Assembly: GCA_963966185.1 (NCBI GenBank)
Contig: CAWZYM010000327.1
Location: 62,001 to 126,000, forward strand
From: Rhabditoides inermis
Lineage: Eukaryota; Nematoda; Chromadorea; Rhabditida; Rhabditidae
Length of the DNA stretch: 64,000 nt
Reading direction: 5' to 3'
The notes beneath the pieces were generated by a model. The model was not told the DNA's origin. It saw nothing but the letters and a program-made list of their open reading frames with translations, and made no database searches. Shown here one piece after another: positions 15,001 to 28,243 of this stretch (position 1 is its first letter; each line of letters begins with the position of its first letter). A program made the translations under genes and the position numbers.

Positions 15001-18000
15001 CACTGTCTCGGACATCAGTACATCGACAAGCACCGTCGAACCGTCATCCACCTCTGTTTCGGACAGCAGCACATCGACGAGCTCCGTCGAACCGTCATCC
15101 ACCACTGTCTCGGACAACAGCACATCGACGAGCACCGTCGAACCGTCACACACCACTGACTCGGACAGCAGCACATCGACGAGCTCTGTCGAACCGTCAT
15201 CCACCACTGACTCGGACAGCATTACTTCGACGAGCACCGTCGAACCGTCATCCACCACTGTCTCGGACCACAGCACATCGACGAGCACCGTCGAACCGTC
15301 ATCCACCACTGTCTCGGACAGCAGCACATCGACAAGCACCGTCGAACCGTCATCCACTACTGTCTCGGACAGCAGTACATCGACGAGCACCGTCGAACCG
15401 TCATCCACCACTGTCTCGGACAGCAGCACATCTACGAGCTCCGTCGAACCGTCATCCACCACTGACTCGGACAGCAGCACATCGACGAGCACCGTCGAAC
15501 CGTCATCCACCACTGTCTCGGACAGCAGCACATCGACGAGCACCGTCAAACCGTCATCCACCACTGTCTCGGACCACAGCACATCGAAGAGCACCGTCGA
15601 ACCGTCATCCACCACTGTCTCGGACAGCAGCACATCGACGAGCACCGTCAAACCGTCATCCACCACTGTCTCGGACCACAGCACAACGACGAGCACCGTC
15701 GAACCGTCATCCACCACTGTCTCGGACAGCAGCACTTCGACAAGCACCGTCAAACCGTCATCCACTACTGTCTCGGACAGCAGTACATCGACGAGCATCG
15801 TCGAACCGTCATCCACCACTGTCTCGGACAGCAGCACATCGACGAGCTCCGTCAAACCGTCATTCACTACTGACTCGGACAGCAGCACATCGACGAGCAC
15901 CGTCGAACCGTCATCCACCACTGTCTCGGACAGCAGCACTTCGACGAGCTCCGTCGAACCGTCATCCACCACTGACTCGGACAGCATTACTTCGACGAGC
16001 ACCGTCGAACCGTCATCCACCACTGTCTCGGACCACAGCACATCGACGAGCACCGTCGAACCGTCATCCACCACTGTCTCGGACAGCAGCACATCGACAA
16101 GCACCGTCGAACCGTCATCCACCACTGTCTCGGACAGCAGCACATCGACGAGCTCCGTCGAACCGTCATCCACCACTGACTCGGACAGCAGCACATCGAC
16201 GAGCACCGTCGAACCGTCATCCACCACTGTCTCGGACAGCAGCACATCGACGAGCACCGTCAAACCGTCATCCACCACTGTCTCGGACCACAGCACATCG
16301 ACGAGCACCGTCGAACCGTCATCCACCACTGTCTCGGACAGCAGCACATCGACGAGCACCGTCAAACCGTCATCCACCACTGTCTCGGACCACAGCACAA
16401 CGACGAGCACCGTCGAACCGTCATCCACCACTGTCTCGGACAGCAGCACTTCGACAAGCACCGTCAAACCGTCATCCACTACTGTCTCGGACAGCAGTAC
16501 ATCGACGAGCATCGTCGAACCGTCATCCACCACTGTCTCGGACAGCAGCACATCGACGAGCTCCGTCGAACCGTCATTCACCACTGACTCGGACAGCAGC
16601 ACATCGACGAGCACCGTCGAACCGTCATCCACCACTGTCTCGGACAGCAGCACATCGACGAGCACCGTCAAACCAGCATCCACCACTGTCTCGGACAGCA
16701 TTACTTCAACGAGCACCGTCGAACCGTCATCCACCATTGTCTCGGACCACAGCACATCGACGAGCACCGTCGAACCGTCATCCACCACTGTCTCGGACAG
16801 CAATACATCGACGAGCACCGTCAATTCGTCATTCACCACTGTCTCGGACAGCATTACTTCGACGAGCACCGTCGAACCGTCATCCACCACTGACTCGGAC
16901 AGCAGCACATCGACGAGCACCGTCAATTCGTCATTCACCACACCGTCATCCACCACTTTCTCGGACAGCAGTACAACCACGAGCACCGTCGAACCGTCAT
17001 CCACCACTGACTCGGACAGCAGCACATCGACGAGCACCGTCGAACCGTCATCCACCACTTTCTCGGACAGCAGTACAACCACGAGCACCGTCGAACCGTC
17101 ATCCACCACTGTCTCGGACAACAGCACATCGACGAGCACCGTCGAACCGTCATCCACCACTGTCTCGGACAGCAGCACATCGACGAGCACCGTCAAACCA
17201 GCATCCACCACTGTCTCGGACAGCATTACTTCGACGAGCACCGTCGAACCGTCATCCACCATTGTCTCGGACCACATCACATCGACGAGCACCGTCGAAC
17301 CGTCATCCACCACTGTCTCGGACAGCAATACATCGACGAGCACCGTCAATTCGTCATTCACCACTGTCTCGGACAGCATTACTTCGACGAGCACCGTCGA
17401 ACCGTCATCCACCACTGACTCGGACAGCAGCACATCGACGAGCACCGTCAATTCGTCATTCACCACTGTCTCGGACAGCATTATTTCGACGAGCACCGTC
17501 GAACCGTCATCCACCACTGTCTCGGACAGCATTACTTCGACGAGCACTGTCGAACCGTCATCCACCACTGTCTCGGACCACATCACATCGACGAGCACCG
17601 TCGAACCGTCATCCACCACTGTTTCGGACCACAGCATATCGACGAGCACCGTCGAACCGTCATCCACCACTGTCTCGGACCACAGCACATCGACGAGCAC
17701 CGTCGAACCGTCACACACCACTGACTCGGACAGCAGCACAACGACGAACTCCGTCGAACCGTCATCCACCACTGTCTCGGACAGCATTACTTCGACGAGC
17801 TCCGTCGAACCGTCATCCACCACTGACTCGGACAGCAGCACATCGACAAGCACCGTCGAACCGTCATCCACCACTGACTCGGACAGCAGCACATTGACGA
17901 GCATCGTCGAACCGTCATCCACCACTTTCTCGGACAGCAGCACATCGACAAGCACCGTCGAACCGTCATCCACCACTGTCTCGGACAGCAGTACATCGAC

Positions 18001-21000
18001 GAGCTCCGTCGAACCGCCATCCACCACTGACTCGGACAGCAGCACATCGTCGAGCACCGTCGAACCGTCATCCACCACTGTCTCGGACAGCATTACTTCG
18101 ACGAGCACCGTCGAACCGTCATCCACCACTGACTTGGACAGCAGCACATCGACGAGCACCGTCGAACCGTCATCCACCACTTTCTCGAACAGCAGTACAT
18201 CGACGAGCACCGTCGAACCGTCATCCACCACTGTCTCGGACAGCATTACTTCGACGAGCACCGTCGAACCGTCATCCACCACTGACTCGGACAGCAGCAC
18301 ATCGACGAGCACCGTCGAACCGTCATCCACCATTTTCTCGTACAACAGCACATCGACAAGCACCGTCGAACCGTCATCCACCACTGTCTCGGACAGCAAT
18401 ACATCAACGAGCTCCGTCAAACCGTCAACCACCACTGCCTCAAACAACAGCACATCGACAAGCACCGTCGAACCGTCATCCACCACTGTCTCGGACAGCA
18501 GCACATCGACGAGCACCGTCAAACCGGCATCCACCACTGTCTCGGACAGAATTTCTTCGACGAGCATCGTCGAACCGTCATCCACCACTGTCTCGGACCA
18601 CAGCACATCGACGAGCACCGTCGAACCGTCATCCACCACTGTCTCGGACAACAGCACATCGACGAGCACCGTCGAACCGTCATCCACCACTGTCTCGGAC
18701 AGCAGCACATCGACGAGCACCGTCAAACCGGCATCCACCACTGTCTCGGACAGCATTACTTCGACGAGCACTGTCGAACCGTCATCCACCACTGTCTCGG
18801 ACCACAGCACATCGACGAGCACCGTCGAACCGTCATCCACCACTGTCTCGGACAGCAGCACATCGACGAGCTCCGTCGAACCGTCATCCACCACTGACTC
18901 GGACAGCAGCACATCGACGAGCACTGTCGAACCGTCATCCACCACTGTCTCGGACAGCAGAACATCGACGAGCACCGTCAAACCAGCATCGACCACTGTC
19001 TCGGACAGCATTACTTCGACGAGCACCGTCGAACCGTCATCCACCATTGTCTCGGACCACAGCACATCGACGAGCACCGTCAATTCGTCATTCACCACTG
19101 TCTCGGACAGCATTACTTCGACGAGCACCGTCGAACCGTCATCCACCACTGTCTCGGACCACAGCACATCGACGAGCACCGTCGAACCGTCATCCACCAC
19201 TGTCTCGGACAGCAGCACATCGACAAGCACCGTCAAACCGGCATCCACCACTGTCTCGGACAGCATTACTTCGACGAGCACTGTCGAACCGTCATCCACC
19301 ACTGTCTCAGACCACAGCACATCGACGAGCACCGTCGAACCGTCATCCACCACTGTCTCGGACCACAGCACATCGACGAACACCGTCGAACCGTCATCCA
19401 CCACTGTCTCGGACCACAGCACATCGACGAGCACCGTCGAACCGTCACACACCACTGACTCGGACAGAAGCACATCGACGAACTCCGTCGAACCGTCATC
19501 CACCACTGTCTCGGACAGCATTACTTCGACGAGCTCCGTCGAACCGTCATCCACCACTGACTCGGACAGCAGCACATCGACAAGCACCGTCGAACCGTCA
19601 TCCACCACTGACTCGGAGAGCAGCACATCGACGAGCACCGTCGAACCGTCATCCACCACTTTCTCGGACAGCAGTACAACCACGAGCACCGTCGAACCGT
19701 CATCCACCACTGTCTCAGACAGCAGCACATCGACGAGCACCGTCAAACCGGCATCCACCACTGTCTCGGACAGCAATACTTCGACGAGCACTGTCGAACC
19801 GTCATCCACCACTGTCTCGGACCACAGCACATCGACGAGCACCGTCGAACCGTCATCCACCACTGTCTCGGACCACAGCACATCGACGAGCACCGTCGAA
19901 CCGTCATCCACCACTGTCTCGGACCACAGCACATCGACGAGCACCTTCGAACCGTCACACACCACTGACTCGGACAGCAGCACATCGACGAACTCCGTCG
20001 AACCGTCATCCACCACTGTCTCGGACAGCATTACTTCGACGAGCTCCGTCGAACCGTCATCCAACACTGACTCGGACAGCAGCACATCGACAAGCACCGT
20101 CGAACCGTCATCCACCACTGACTCGGACAGCAGCACATCGACGAGCACCGTCGAACCGTCATCCACCACTTTCTCGGACAGCAGTACAACCACGAGCACC
20201 GTCGAACCGTCATCCACCACTGACTCGGACAGCAGCACATCGACGAGCACCGTCGAATTGTCATCCACCACTTTCTCGGACAGCAGTACATCGACGAGCA
20301 CCGTCAAACCGTCATCCACCACTGTCTCGGACAGCAGCACATCGACGAGCACCGTCAAACCGGCATCCACCACTGTCTCGGACAGCAGCACATCGACGAG
20401 CACCGTCGAACAGTCATCCACCACTGTCTCGGACAGCAGCACATCGACGAGCACCGTCGAACCGTCATCCACCACTGTCTCGGACCACAGCACATCGACA
20501 AGCACCGTCAAACCGTCATCCAATACTGTCTCGGACAGCAGTACATCGACGAGCACCGTCGAACCGTCATCCACCACTGTCTCGGACAGCAGCACATCGA
20601 CGAGCTCCGTCGAACCGTCATCCACCACTGACTCGGACAGCAGCACATCGACGAGCACCGTCGAACCGTCATCCACCACTGTCTCGGACAGCAGCACATC
20701 GACGAGCACCGTCAAACCGGCATCCACCACTGTCTCGGACAGCATTACTTCGACGAGCACCGTCGAACCGTCATCCACCATCGTCTCGGACCACAGCACA
20801 TCGACGAGCACCGTCGAACCGTCATCCACCACTGTCTCGGACAGCAGTACATCGACGAACACCGTCGAACCGGCATCCACCACTGTCTCGGACAGCATTA
20901 CTTCGACGAGCATCGTCGAACCGTCATCCACCACTGACTTGGACAGCAGCACATCGACGAGCACCGTCGAACCGTCATCCACCACTGTCTCGGACAACAG

Positions 21001-24000
21001 CACATCGACGAGCACCGTCGAACCGTCATCCACCACTGTCTCGGACAGCAGCACATCGACGAGCACCGTCAAACCAGCATCCACCACTGTCTCGGACAGC
21101 AGCACATCGACGAGCACCGTCGAACCGTCATCCACCACTGTCTCGGACAACAGCACATCGACGAGCACCGTCGAACCGTCATCCACCACTGTCTCAGACA
21201 GCAGCACATCGACGAGCACCGTCAAACCGGCATCCACCACTGTCTCGGACAGCATTACTTCGACGAGCACTGTCGAACCGTCATCCACCAATGTCTCGGA
21301 CCACAGCACATCGACGAGCACCGTCGAACCGTCACACACCACTGTCTCGGACAGCAGCACATCGACGAGCACCGTCAAACCGGCATCCACCACTGTCTCG
21401 GACAGCATTACTTCGACGAGCACTGTCGAACCGTCATCCACCACTGTCTCGGACCACAGCACATCGACGAGCACCGTCGAACCGTCATCCACCACTGTCT
21501 CGGACCACAGCACATCGACGAGCACCGTCGAATTGTCATCCACCACTTTCTCGGACAGCAGTACATCGACGAGCACCGTCGAACCGTCACACACCACTGA
21601 CTCGGACAGCAGCACATCGACGAACTCCGTCGAACCGTCATCCACCACTGTCTCGGACAGCATTACTTCGACGAGCTCCGTCGAACCGTCATCCACCACT
21701 GACTCGGACAGCAGCACATCGACAAGCACCGTCGAACCGTCATCCACCACTGACTCGGACAGCAGCACATCGACGAGCACCGTCGAACCGTCATCCACCA
21801 CTTTCTCGGACAGCAGTACAACCACGAGCACCGTCGAACCGTCATCCACCACTGACTCGGACAGCAGCACATCGACGAGCACCGTCGAATTGTCATCCAC
21901 CACTTTCTCGGACAGCAGTACATCGACGAGCACCGTCAAACCGTCATCCACCACTGTCTCGGACAGCAGCACATCGACGAGCACCGTCAAACCGGCATTC
22001 ACCACTGTCTCGGACAGCAGCACATCGACGAGCAACGTCGAACAGTCATCCACCACTGTCTCGGACAGCAGCACATCGACGAGCACCGTCGAACCGTCAT
22101 CCACCACTGTCTCGGACCACAGCACATCGACAAGCACCGTCAAACCGTCATCCAATACTGTCTCGGACAGCAGTACATCGACGAGCACCGTCGAACCGTC
22201 ATCCACCACTGTCTCGGACAGCAGCACATCGACGAGCTCCGTCGAACCGTCATCCACCACTGACTCGGACAGCAGCACATCGACGAGCACCGTCGAACCG
22301 TCATCCACCACTGTCTCGGACAGCAGCACATCGACGAGCACCGTCAAACCGGCATCCACCACTGTCTCGGACAGCATTACTTCGACGAGCACCGTCGAAC
22401 CGTCATCCACCATCGTCTCGGACCACAGCACATCGACGAGCACCGTCGAACCGTCATCCACCACTGTCTCGGACAGCAGTACATCGACGAACACCGTCGA
22501 ACCGGCATCCACCACTGTCTCGGACAGCATTACTTCGACGAGCACCGTCAATTCGTCATTCACCACTGTCTCGGACAGCATTACTTCGACGAGCATCGTC
22601 GAACCGTCATCCACCACTGACTTGGACAGCAGCACATCGACGAGCACCGTCGAACCGTCATCCACCACTGTCTCGGACAACAGCACATCGACGAGCACCG
22701 TCGAACCGTCATCCACCACTGTCTCGGACAGCAGCACATCGACGAGCACCGTCGAACCGTCATCCACCACTGTCTCAGACAGCAGCACATCGACGAGCAC
22801 CGTCAAACCGGCATCCACTACTGTCTCGGACAGCATTACTTCGACGAGCACTGTCGAACCGTCATCCACCAATGTCTCGGACCACAGCACATCGACGAGC
22901 ACCGTCGAACCGTCACACACCACTGTCTCGGACAGCAGCACATCGACGAGCACCGTCAAACCGGCATCCACCACTGTCTCGGACAGCATTACTTCGACGA
23001 GCACTGTCGAACCGTCATCCACCACTGTCTCGGACCACAGCACATCGACGAGCACCGTCGAACCGTCATCCACCACTGTCTCGGACCACAGCACATCGAC
23101 GAGCACCGTCGAACCGTCATCCACCACTGTCTCGGACCACAGCACATCGACGAGCACCGTCGAACCGTCACACACCACTGACTCGGACAGCAGCACATCG
23201 ACGAACTCCGTGGAACCGTCATCCACCACTGTCTCGGACAGCATTATTTCGACGAGCTCCGTCAAACCGTCATCCACCACTGACTCGGACAGCAGCACAT
23301 CGACAAGCACCGTCGAACCGTCATCCACCACTTTCTCGGACAGCAGTACAACCACGAGCACCGTCGAACCGTCATCCACCACTGACTCGGACAGCAGCAC
23401 ATCGACGAGCACCGTCGAACCGTCATCCACCACTTTCTCGGACAGCAGTACATCGACGAGCACCGTCAAACCGTCATCCACCACTGTCTCGGACAACAGC
23501 ACATCGACGAGCACCGTCAAACCGTCATCCACCACTGTCTCGGACAACAGCACATCGACGAGCACCGTCGAACCGTCATCCACCACTGTCTCGGACAGCA
23601 GTACATCGACGAGCTCCGTCGAACCGGCATCCACCACTGTCTCGGACAGCATTACTTCGACGAGCACTGTCGAACCGTCATCCACCACTGTCTCGGACCA
23701 CAGCACATCGACGAGCACCGTCGAACCGTCATCCACCACTGTCTCGGACCACAGCACATCGACGAGCACCGTCGAACCGTCATCCACCACTGTCTCGGAC
23801 CACAGCACATCGACGAGCACCGTCGAACCGTCACACACCACTGACTCGGACAGCAGCACATCGACGAACTCCGTCGAACCGTCATCCACCACTGTCTCGG
23901 ACAGCATTATTTCGACGAGCTCCGTCAAACCGTCATCCACCACTGACTCGGACAGCAGCACATCGACAAGCACCGTCGAACCGTCATCCACCACTTTCTC

Positions 24001-27000
24001 GGACAGCAGTACAACCACGAGCACCGTCGAACCGTGATCCACCACTGACTCGGACAGCAGCACATCGACGAGCACCGTCGAACCGTCATCCACCACTTTC
24101 TCGGACAGCAGTACATCGACGAGCACCGTCAAACCGTCATCCACCACTGTCTCGGACAACAGCACATCGACGAGCACCGTCAAACCGTCATCCACCACTG
24201 TCTCGGACAACAGCACATCGACGAGCACCGTCGAACCGTCATCCACCACTGTCTCGGACAGCAGTACATCGACGAGCTCCGTCGAACCGTCATCCACCAC
24301 TGTCTCGGACAACAGCACATCGACGAGCACTGTCGAACCGTCATTCACCACTGTCTCGGACAACAGCACATCGACGAGCACCGTCGAACCGTCATCCACC
24401 ACTGTCTCGGACAACAGCACATCGACGAGCACTGTCGAACCGTCATTCACCACTGTCTCGGACAACAGCACATCGACGAGCACCGTCGAACCGTCATCCA
24501 CCACTGTTTCGGACAGCAGCACATCGACGAGCACCGTCAAACCGTCATCCACCACTGTCTCGGACAGCAGTACATCGACGAGCACCGTCGAACCGTCATC
24601 CACCACTGACTCGGACAGCAGCACATCGACGAGCACCGTCGAACCGTCATCCACCACTGTCTCGGACAGCAGCACATCGACAAGCACCGTCGAACCGTCA
24701 TCCACCACTGTCTCGGACATCAGTACATCGACGAGCACCGTCGAACCGTCATCCACCTCTGTCTCGGACAGCAGCACATCGACAAGCTCCGTCGAACCGT
24801 CATTCACCACTGTCTCGGACAACAGCACATCGACGAGCACCGTCAAACCGTCATCCACCACTGTCTCGGACAACAGCACATCGACGAGCACCGTCAAACC
24901 GTCATCCACCACTGTCTCGGACAGCAGTACATCGACGAGCTCCGTCGAACCGTCATCCACCACTGACTCGGACAGCAGCACATCGACGAGCACCGTCGAA
25001 CCGTCATCCACCACTGTCTCGGACAGCAGCACATCGACAAGCACCGTCGAACCGTCATCCACCACTGTCTCGGACATCAGCACATCGACGAGCACCGTCG
25101 AACCGTCACACACCACTGACTCGGACAGCAGCACATCGACGAGCACCGTCGAACCGTCATCCACCACTGTCTCGGACAGCAGCACATCGACAAGCACCGT
25201 CGAACCGTCATCCACCACTGTCTCGGACATCAGTACATCGACGAGCACCGTCGAACCGTCATTCACCACTGTCTCGGACAGCAGCACATCGACGAGCACC
25301 GTCGAACAGGCATCCACCACTGTCTCGGACAGCAGAACATCGACGAGCACCGTCAAACCGGCATCCACCACTGTCTCGGACAACATCACTTCGACGAGCA
25401 GCGTCGAACCGTCATCCAAGACTCCACGTGTGAAGACGACCACTACTCCACGTGTGAAGACGACCACGACTACTCCGAATAAGAAGACAACCACTACTCC
25501 ACGTGTGAAGACGACCACGACTACTCCGAATAAGAAGACAACCACTACTCCACGTGTGAAGACGACCACGACTACTCCGAAAAAGAAGACGACCACTACT
25601 CCACGTGTGAAGACGACCACGACTACTCCGAATAAGAAGACGACCACTACTCCACGTGTGAAGACGACCACGACTACTCCGAATAAGAAGACGACTGCTA
25701 CTCCACGTGTGAAGACGACCACGACTACTCCGAATAAGAAGACGACCACCACTCCACGTGTGAAGACGACCAGGACTACTTTGAATAAGAAGACGACCAC
25801 TACTCCACGTGTGAAGACGACCACGACTACTCCGAATGAGAAGACGACCACTACTCCACGTGTGAAGACGACCACGACTACTCCGAATAAGAAGACGACC
25901 ACTACTCCACGTGTGAAGACGACCACGACTACTCCGAAAAAGAAGACGACCACTACTCCACGTGTGAAGACGACCACGACTACTCCGAATAAGAAGACGA
26001 CCACTACTCCACGTGTGAAGACGACCACGACTACTCCGAATAAAAAGACGACCACTACTCCACGTGTGAAGACGACCACGACTACTCCGAATAAGAAGAC
26101 GACCACTACTCCACGTGTGAAGACGACCACGACTACTCCGAATGAGAAGACGACCACTACTCCACGTGTGAAGACGACCACGACTACTCCGAATAAGAAG
26201 ACGACCACTACTCCACGTGTGAAGACGACCACGACTACTCCGAAAAAGAAGACGACCACTACTCCACGTGTGAAGACGACCACGACTACTCCGAATAAGA
26301 AGACGACCACTACTCCACGTGTGAAGACGACCACGACTACTCCGAATAAGAAGACGACCACTACTCCACGTGTGAAGACGACCACGACTTCTCCGAATAA
26401 GAAGACGACCACTACTCCACGTGTGAAGACGACCACGACTTCTCCGAATAAGAAGACGACCACTACTCCACGTGTGAAGACGACCACGACTACTCCGAAT
26501 AAGAAGACGACCACTTCTCCACGTGTGAAGACGACCACGACTACTTCGAATAGGAAGACGACCACGACTTCTCCGAATAAGAAGACGACCACTACTCCAC
26601 GTGTGAAGACGACCACGACTACTCCGAATAAGAAGACGACCACTACTCCACGTGTGAAGACGACCACGACTTCTCCGAATAAGAAGACGACCACTACTCC
26701 ACGTGTGAAGACGACCACGACTTCTCCGAATAAGAAGACGACCACTACTCCACGTGTGAAGACGACCACGACTTCTCCGAATAAGAAGACGACCACTACT
26801 CCACGTGTGAAGACGACCACGACTTCTCCGAATAAGAAGACGACCACTACTCCACGTGTGAAGACGACCACGACTACTCCGAATAAGAAGACGACCACTA
26901 CTCCACGTGTGAAGACGACCACGACTACTCCGAATAAGAAGACGACCACTACTCCACGTGTGAAGACGACCACGACTACTCCGAATAAGAAGACGACCAC

Positions 27001-27217
27001 TACTCCACGTGTGAAGACGACCACGACTACTCCGAATAAGAAGACGACCACTACTCCACGTGTGAAGACGACCACGACTACTCCGAATAAGAAGACGACC
27101 ACTACTCCACGTGTGAAGACGACCACGACTACTTCGAATAAGAAGACGACCACTACTCCACGTGTGAAGACGACCACGACCACTCGGAATAGGAAGACGT
27201 CGAAAAGCAAACAATAA
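2..27217 (+). CDS. Giant Ser/Thr-rich tandem-repeat (mucin-like) protein, 5'-partial, with one in-frame TGA
   Basis: The frame enters the window already inside the repeats, so the start, any signal peptide and upstream exons are not visible. From base 2 to the TAA at 27215-27217 it spans 9072 codons, interrupted only by TGA at 24035-24037. The first ~8470 residues repeat TSTSTVEPSSTTVSDSS with E/K, V/D and S/H/I/N variants, about 70% Ser+Thr and acidic. The last ~590 repeat KTTTTPRVKTTTTTPNK, strongly basic. A short non-repeat tail rich in K, R and S precedes the stop. Every length change seen keeps the frame, which argues for coding. Composition fits a heavily O-glycosylated secreted or surface mucin-like protein; that role is inferred from composition only. 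No membrane segment or cysteine-rich domain is visible. Two other frames, one on each strand, are also open over many kilobases because the unit lacks stops there; the plus frame is preferred because it covers both arrays and ends just after them. A possible ATTAAA poly(A) signal lies at 27370-27375. Confidence 0.75.
2936..13648 (+). repeat. Higher-order repeats in the acidic array (53, 73 and 84 units apart)
   Basis: A rare unit variant reading D-Y-S-T-M-T recurs with its ATG at 2936, 5639, 9362 and 13646. It is followed each time by the same order of variant units (a D-S-S-F unit, then K-P-A units, H units, T-L units). The spacings 2703, 3723 and 4284 are exact multiples of 51, so multi-kilobase blocks of dozens of units were duplicated in register. 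Confidence 0.9.
20250..24035 (+). repeat. Second set of higher-order repeats (32-unit and 13-unit blocks)
   Basis: The unit series around 20250-20760 reappears 1632 bases later (32 units). The series around 22990-23460 reappears 663 bases later (13 units). These blocks use different variants from the 3-14 kb set, indicating a separate amplification history for the 3' half of the array. Confidence 0.85.
24035..24037 (+). other. In-frame TGA inside the acidic repeat array
   Basis: The codon that is TCA (Ser, in the P-S-S part of the unit) in neighbouring units is TGA here, a single C-to-G difference. The frame stays open for another 3180 bases through the rest of both arrays. It could be a real truncation that strands the basic tail, a readthrough site, or an assembly or consensus error. 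Confidence 0.9.
25418..27198 (+). repeat. 51-bp coding minisatellite, about 34 units (basic Thr/Lys repeat)
   Basis: Tandem units encode KTTTTPRVKTTTTTPNK. The switch from the acidic array is abrupt at 25417/25418 and keeps the reading frame. Variants include T/S before the second proline, N/K or N/E next to the lysines, and one shortened unit near 26540. It has the same 51-bp period as the preceding array but unrelated sequence. Confidence 0.96.
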
Positions 27218-28196
27218 TTTTGAAAAGATCGGTTTATGTTGATTATTGAAAACTGATTATGTTGATTATTATAAACGATGTTGTCGCAGTTCCGATATGT
27301 TGATTTAATGCGATGCAAAATATTTTATATGCATATGTAATGTGTAAACACACTGTAGATTCAGTAAACATTAAAAGATCATACAAACACTCAGGACGCC
27401 CGTAGATCATTTTGCTATCTTTTGAATCGGAATCGCGCATAAAGGGTGTTTTTTGTTTGTGTGTGTGTGTGTGTGTGTGTGTTATTTGTGTTATGGCAGC
27501 TTTCAGTGGCGGAGCGCGGATCGAAACTGCCGGACTCTGGACACTACCCACGCTTCGCGCACGCATTCAACATGATGACAGAAAATGAGAAAGAGCGCAA
27601 AACGAAAGAATCAGACACAATCTGTCTAGGGTTGCCGCGTCACCTCAGCGAATCGCGGTGAACTTGTGAGTGAGAGAAGTCGAGAGAGAGTGTGGTGAGA
27701 CGAGAGAGCGCGAGGGGCAAGCGCCAGCTGCCGACCAGCCAATACTGTGAGTATGCTGTGTAACAGTTAAAGGTAGTGTACCCTCTGAATCCAAATAAAA
27801 AAAGTATCACGAATGTATTATCAATGTCTTTTAGAGGTATTTTTATGTCGTTTATGGTTGTTTGTGAAAATGTAATGAAATTAAAAATTATCAAACATTT
27901 ATTTTAATCCAACATGATACGCATATTCTCGCAACGTTGTGAGTTATGATTTTTAACATCATTTAACATTTTCCCATCAGCTGTTTTCGCCAGTTTAGTA
28001 AAAGAAACATATATGTAGGAGAAATGTTATCTAAAATAAGAATAACATAAGAAACAATATAAACACATGCAAATGAATTGTTTTGAATGAAACAGCAGAT
28101 ATAGTCGGTTTGGATCCTATATGCCATCCGTGACGTTTCACATGTTGTGCAGTTTCGTGCCACTTCAAATATCCAAAACGCTTTGTGTGGGGACAA
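27218..28196. other. Non-coding stretch after the giant gene
   Basis: It holds the presumed 3' UTR, with ATTAAA at 27370-27375, and a GT microsatellite. Nothing else is recognised; the short open frames are not convincing. Confidence 0.5.
27457..27482. repeat. (GT)n microsatellite
   Basis: Uninterrupted run of GT dinucleotides. Confidence 0.95.
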
Positions 28197-28243
28197 ATGC
28201 GTCAATTGCCCCTGCTCCTTCTCTTCCTTGTCTACCCAGTAAT
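28197..28243 (+). pseudogene. Stray copy of the signal-peptide exon of the 31.1-kb gene
   Basis: From an ATG at 28197 about 45 bases match the start of exon 1 at 31126-31170 with a few substitutions, giving MRQLPLLLLFLVYP in place of MRQLPLLLLPLVYT. Similarity stops there: no donor site or downstream exons follow and the frame ends after about 30 unrelated residues. Best read as a small local duplication that left only the leader-encoding piece. Confidence 0.6.

Larger units (their letters stand above)
2..25417 (+). repeat. 51-bp coding minisatellite, about 498 units (acidic Ser/Thr repeat)
   Basis: Near-perfect tandem 51-bp units encode a 17-residue repeat. Variation is concentrated at a few sites: E/K after the valine, P-S/P-A/S-F, V/D/F before S-D, and S-S/H-S/N-S/I-T near the end. 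One unit is shortened by about 36 bp near 16940, still in frame. Units recur in long ordered blocks, so higher-order amplification has occurred (separate entries). Confidence 0.97.

Noticed and set aside
19047..25433. 2128-codon frame in the other plus reading frame (His/Arg/Pro-rich)
   Set aside because: Alternative-frame shadow of the 51-bp repeat; it does not continue into the basic array.
25412..27214. 600-codon minus-strand Arg/Gly/Leu-rich frame
   Set aside because: Shadow of the basic 51-bp repeat.
13636..27318. 4560-codon open frame on the minus strand
   Set aside because: It is open because neither repeat unit contains a stop in that frame. It predicts monotonous V/D/L/F repeats, begins in unrelated non-repeat sequence, and runs antisense to a better supported frame.
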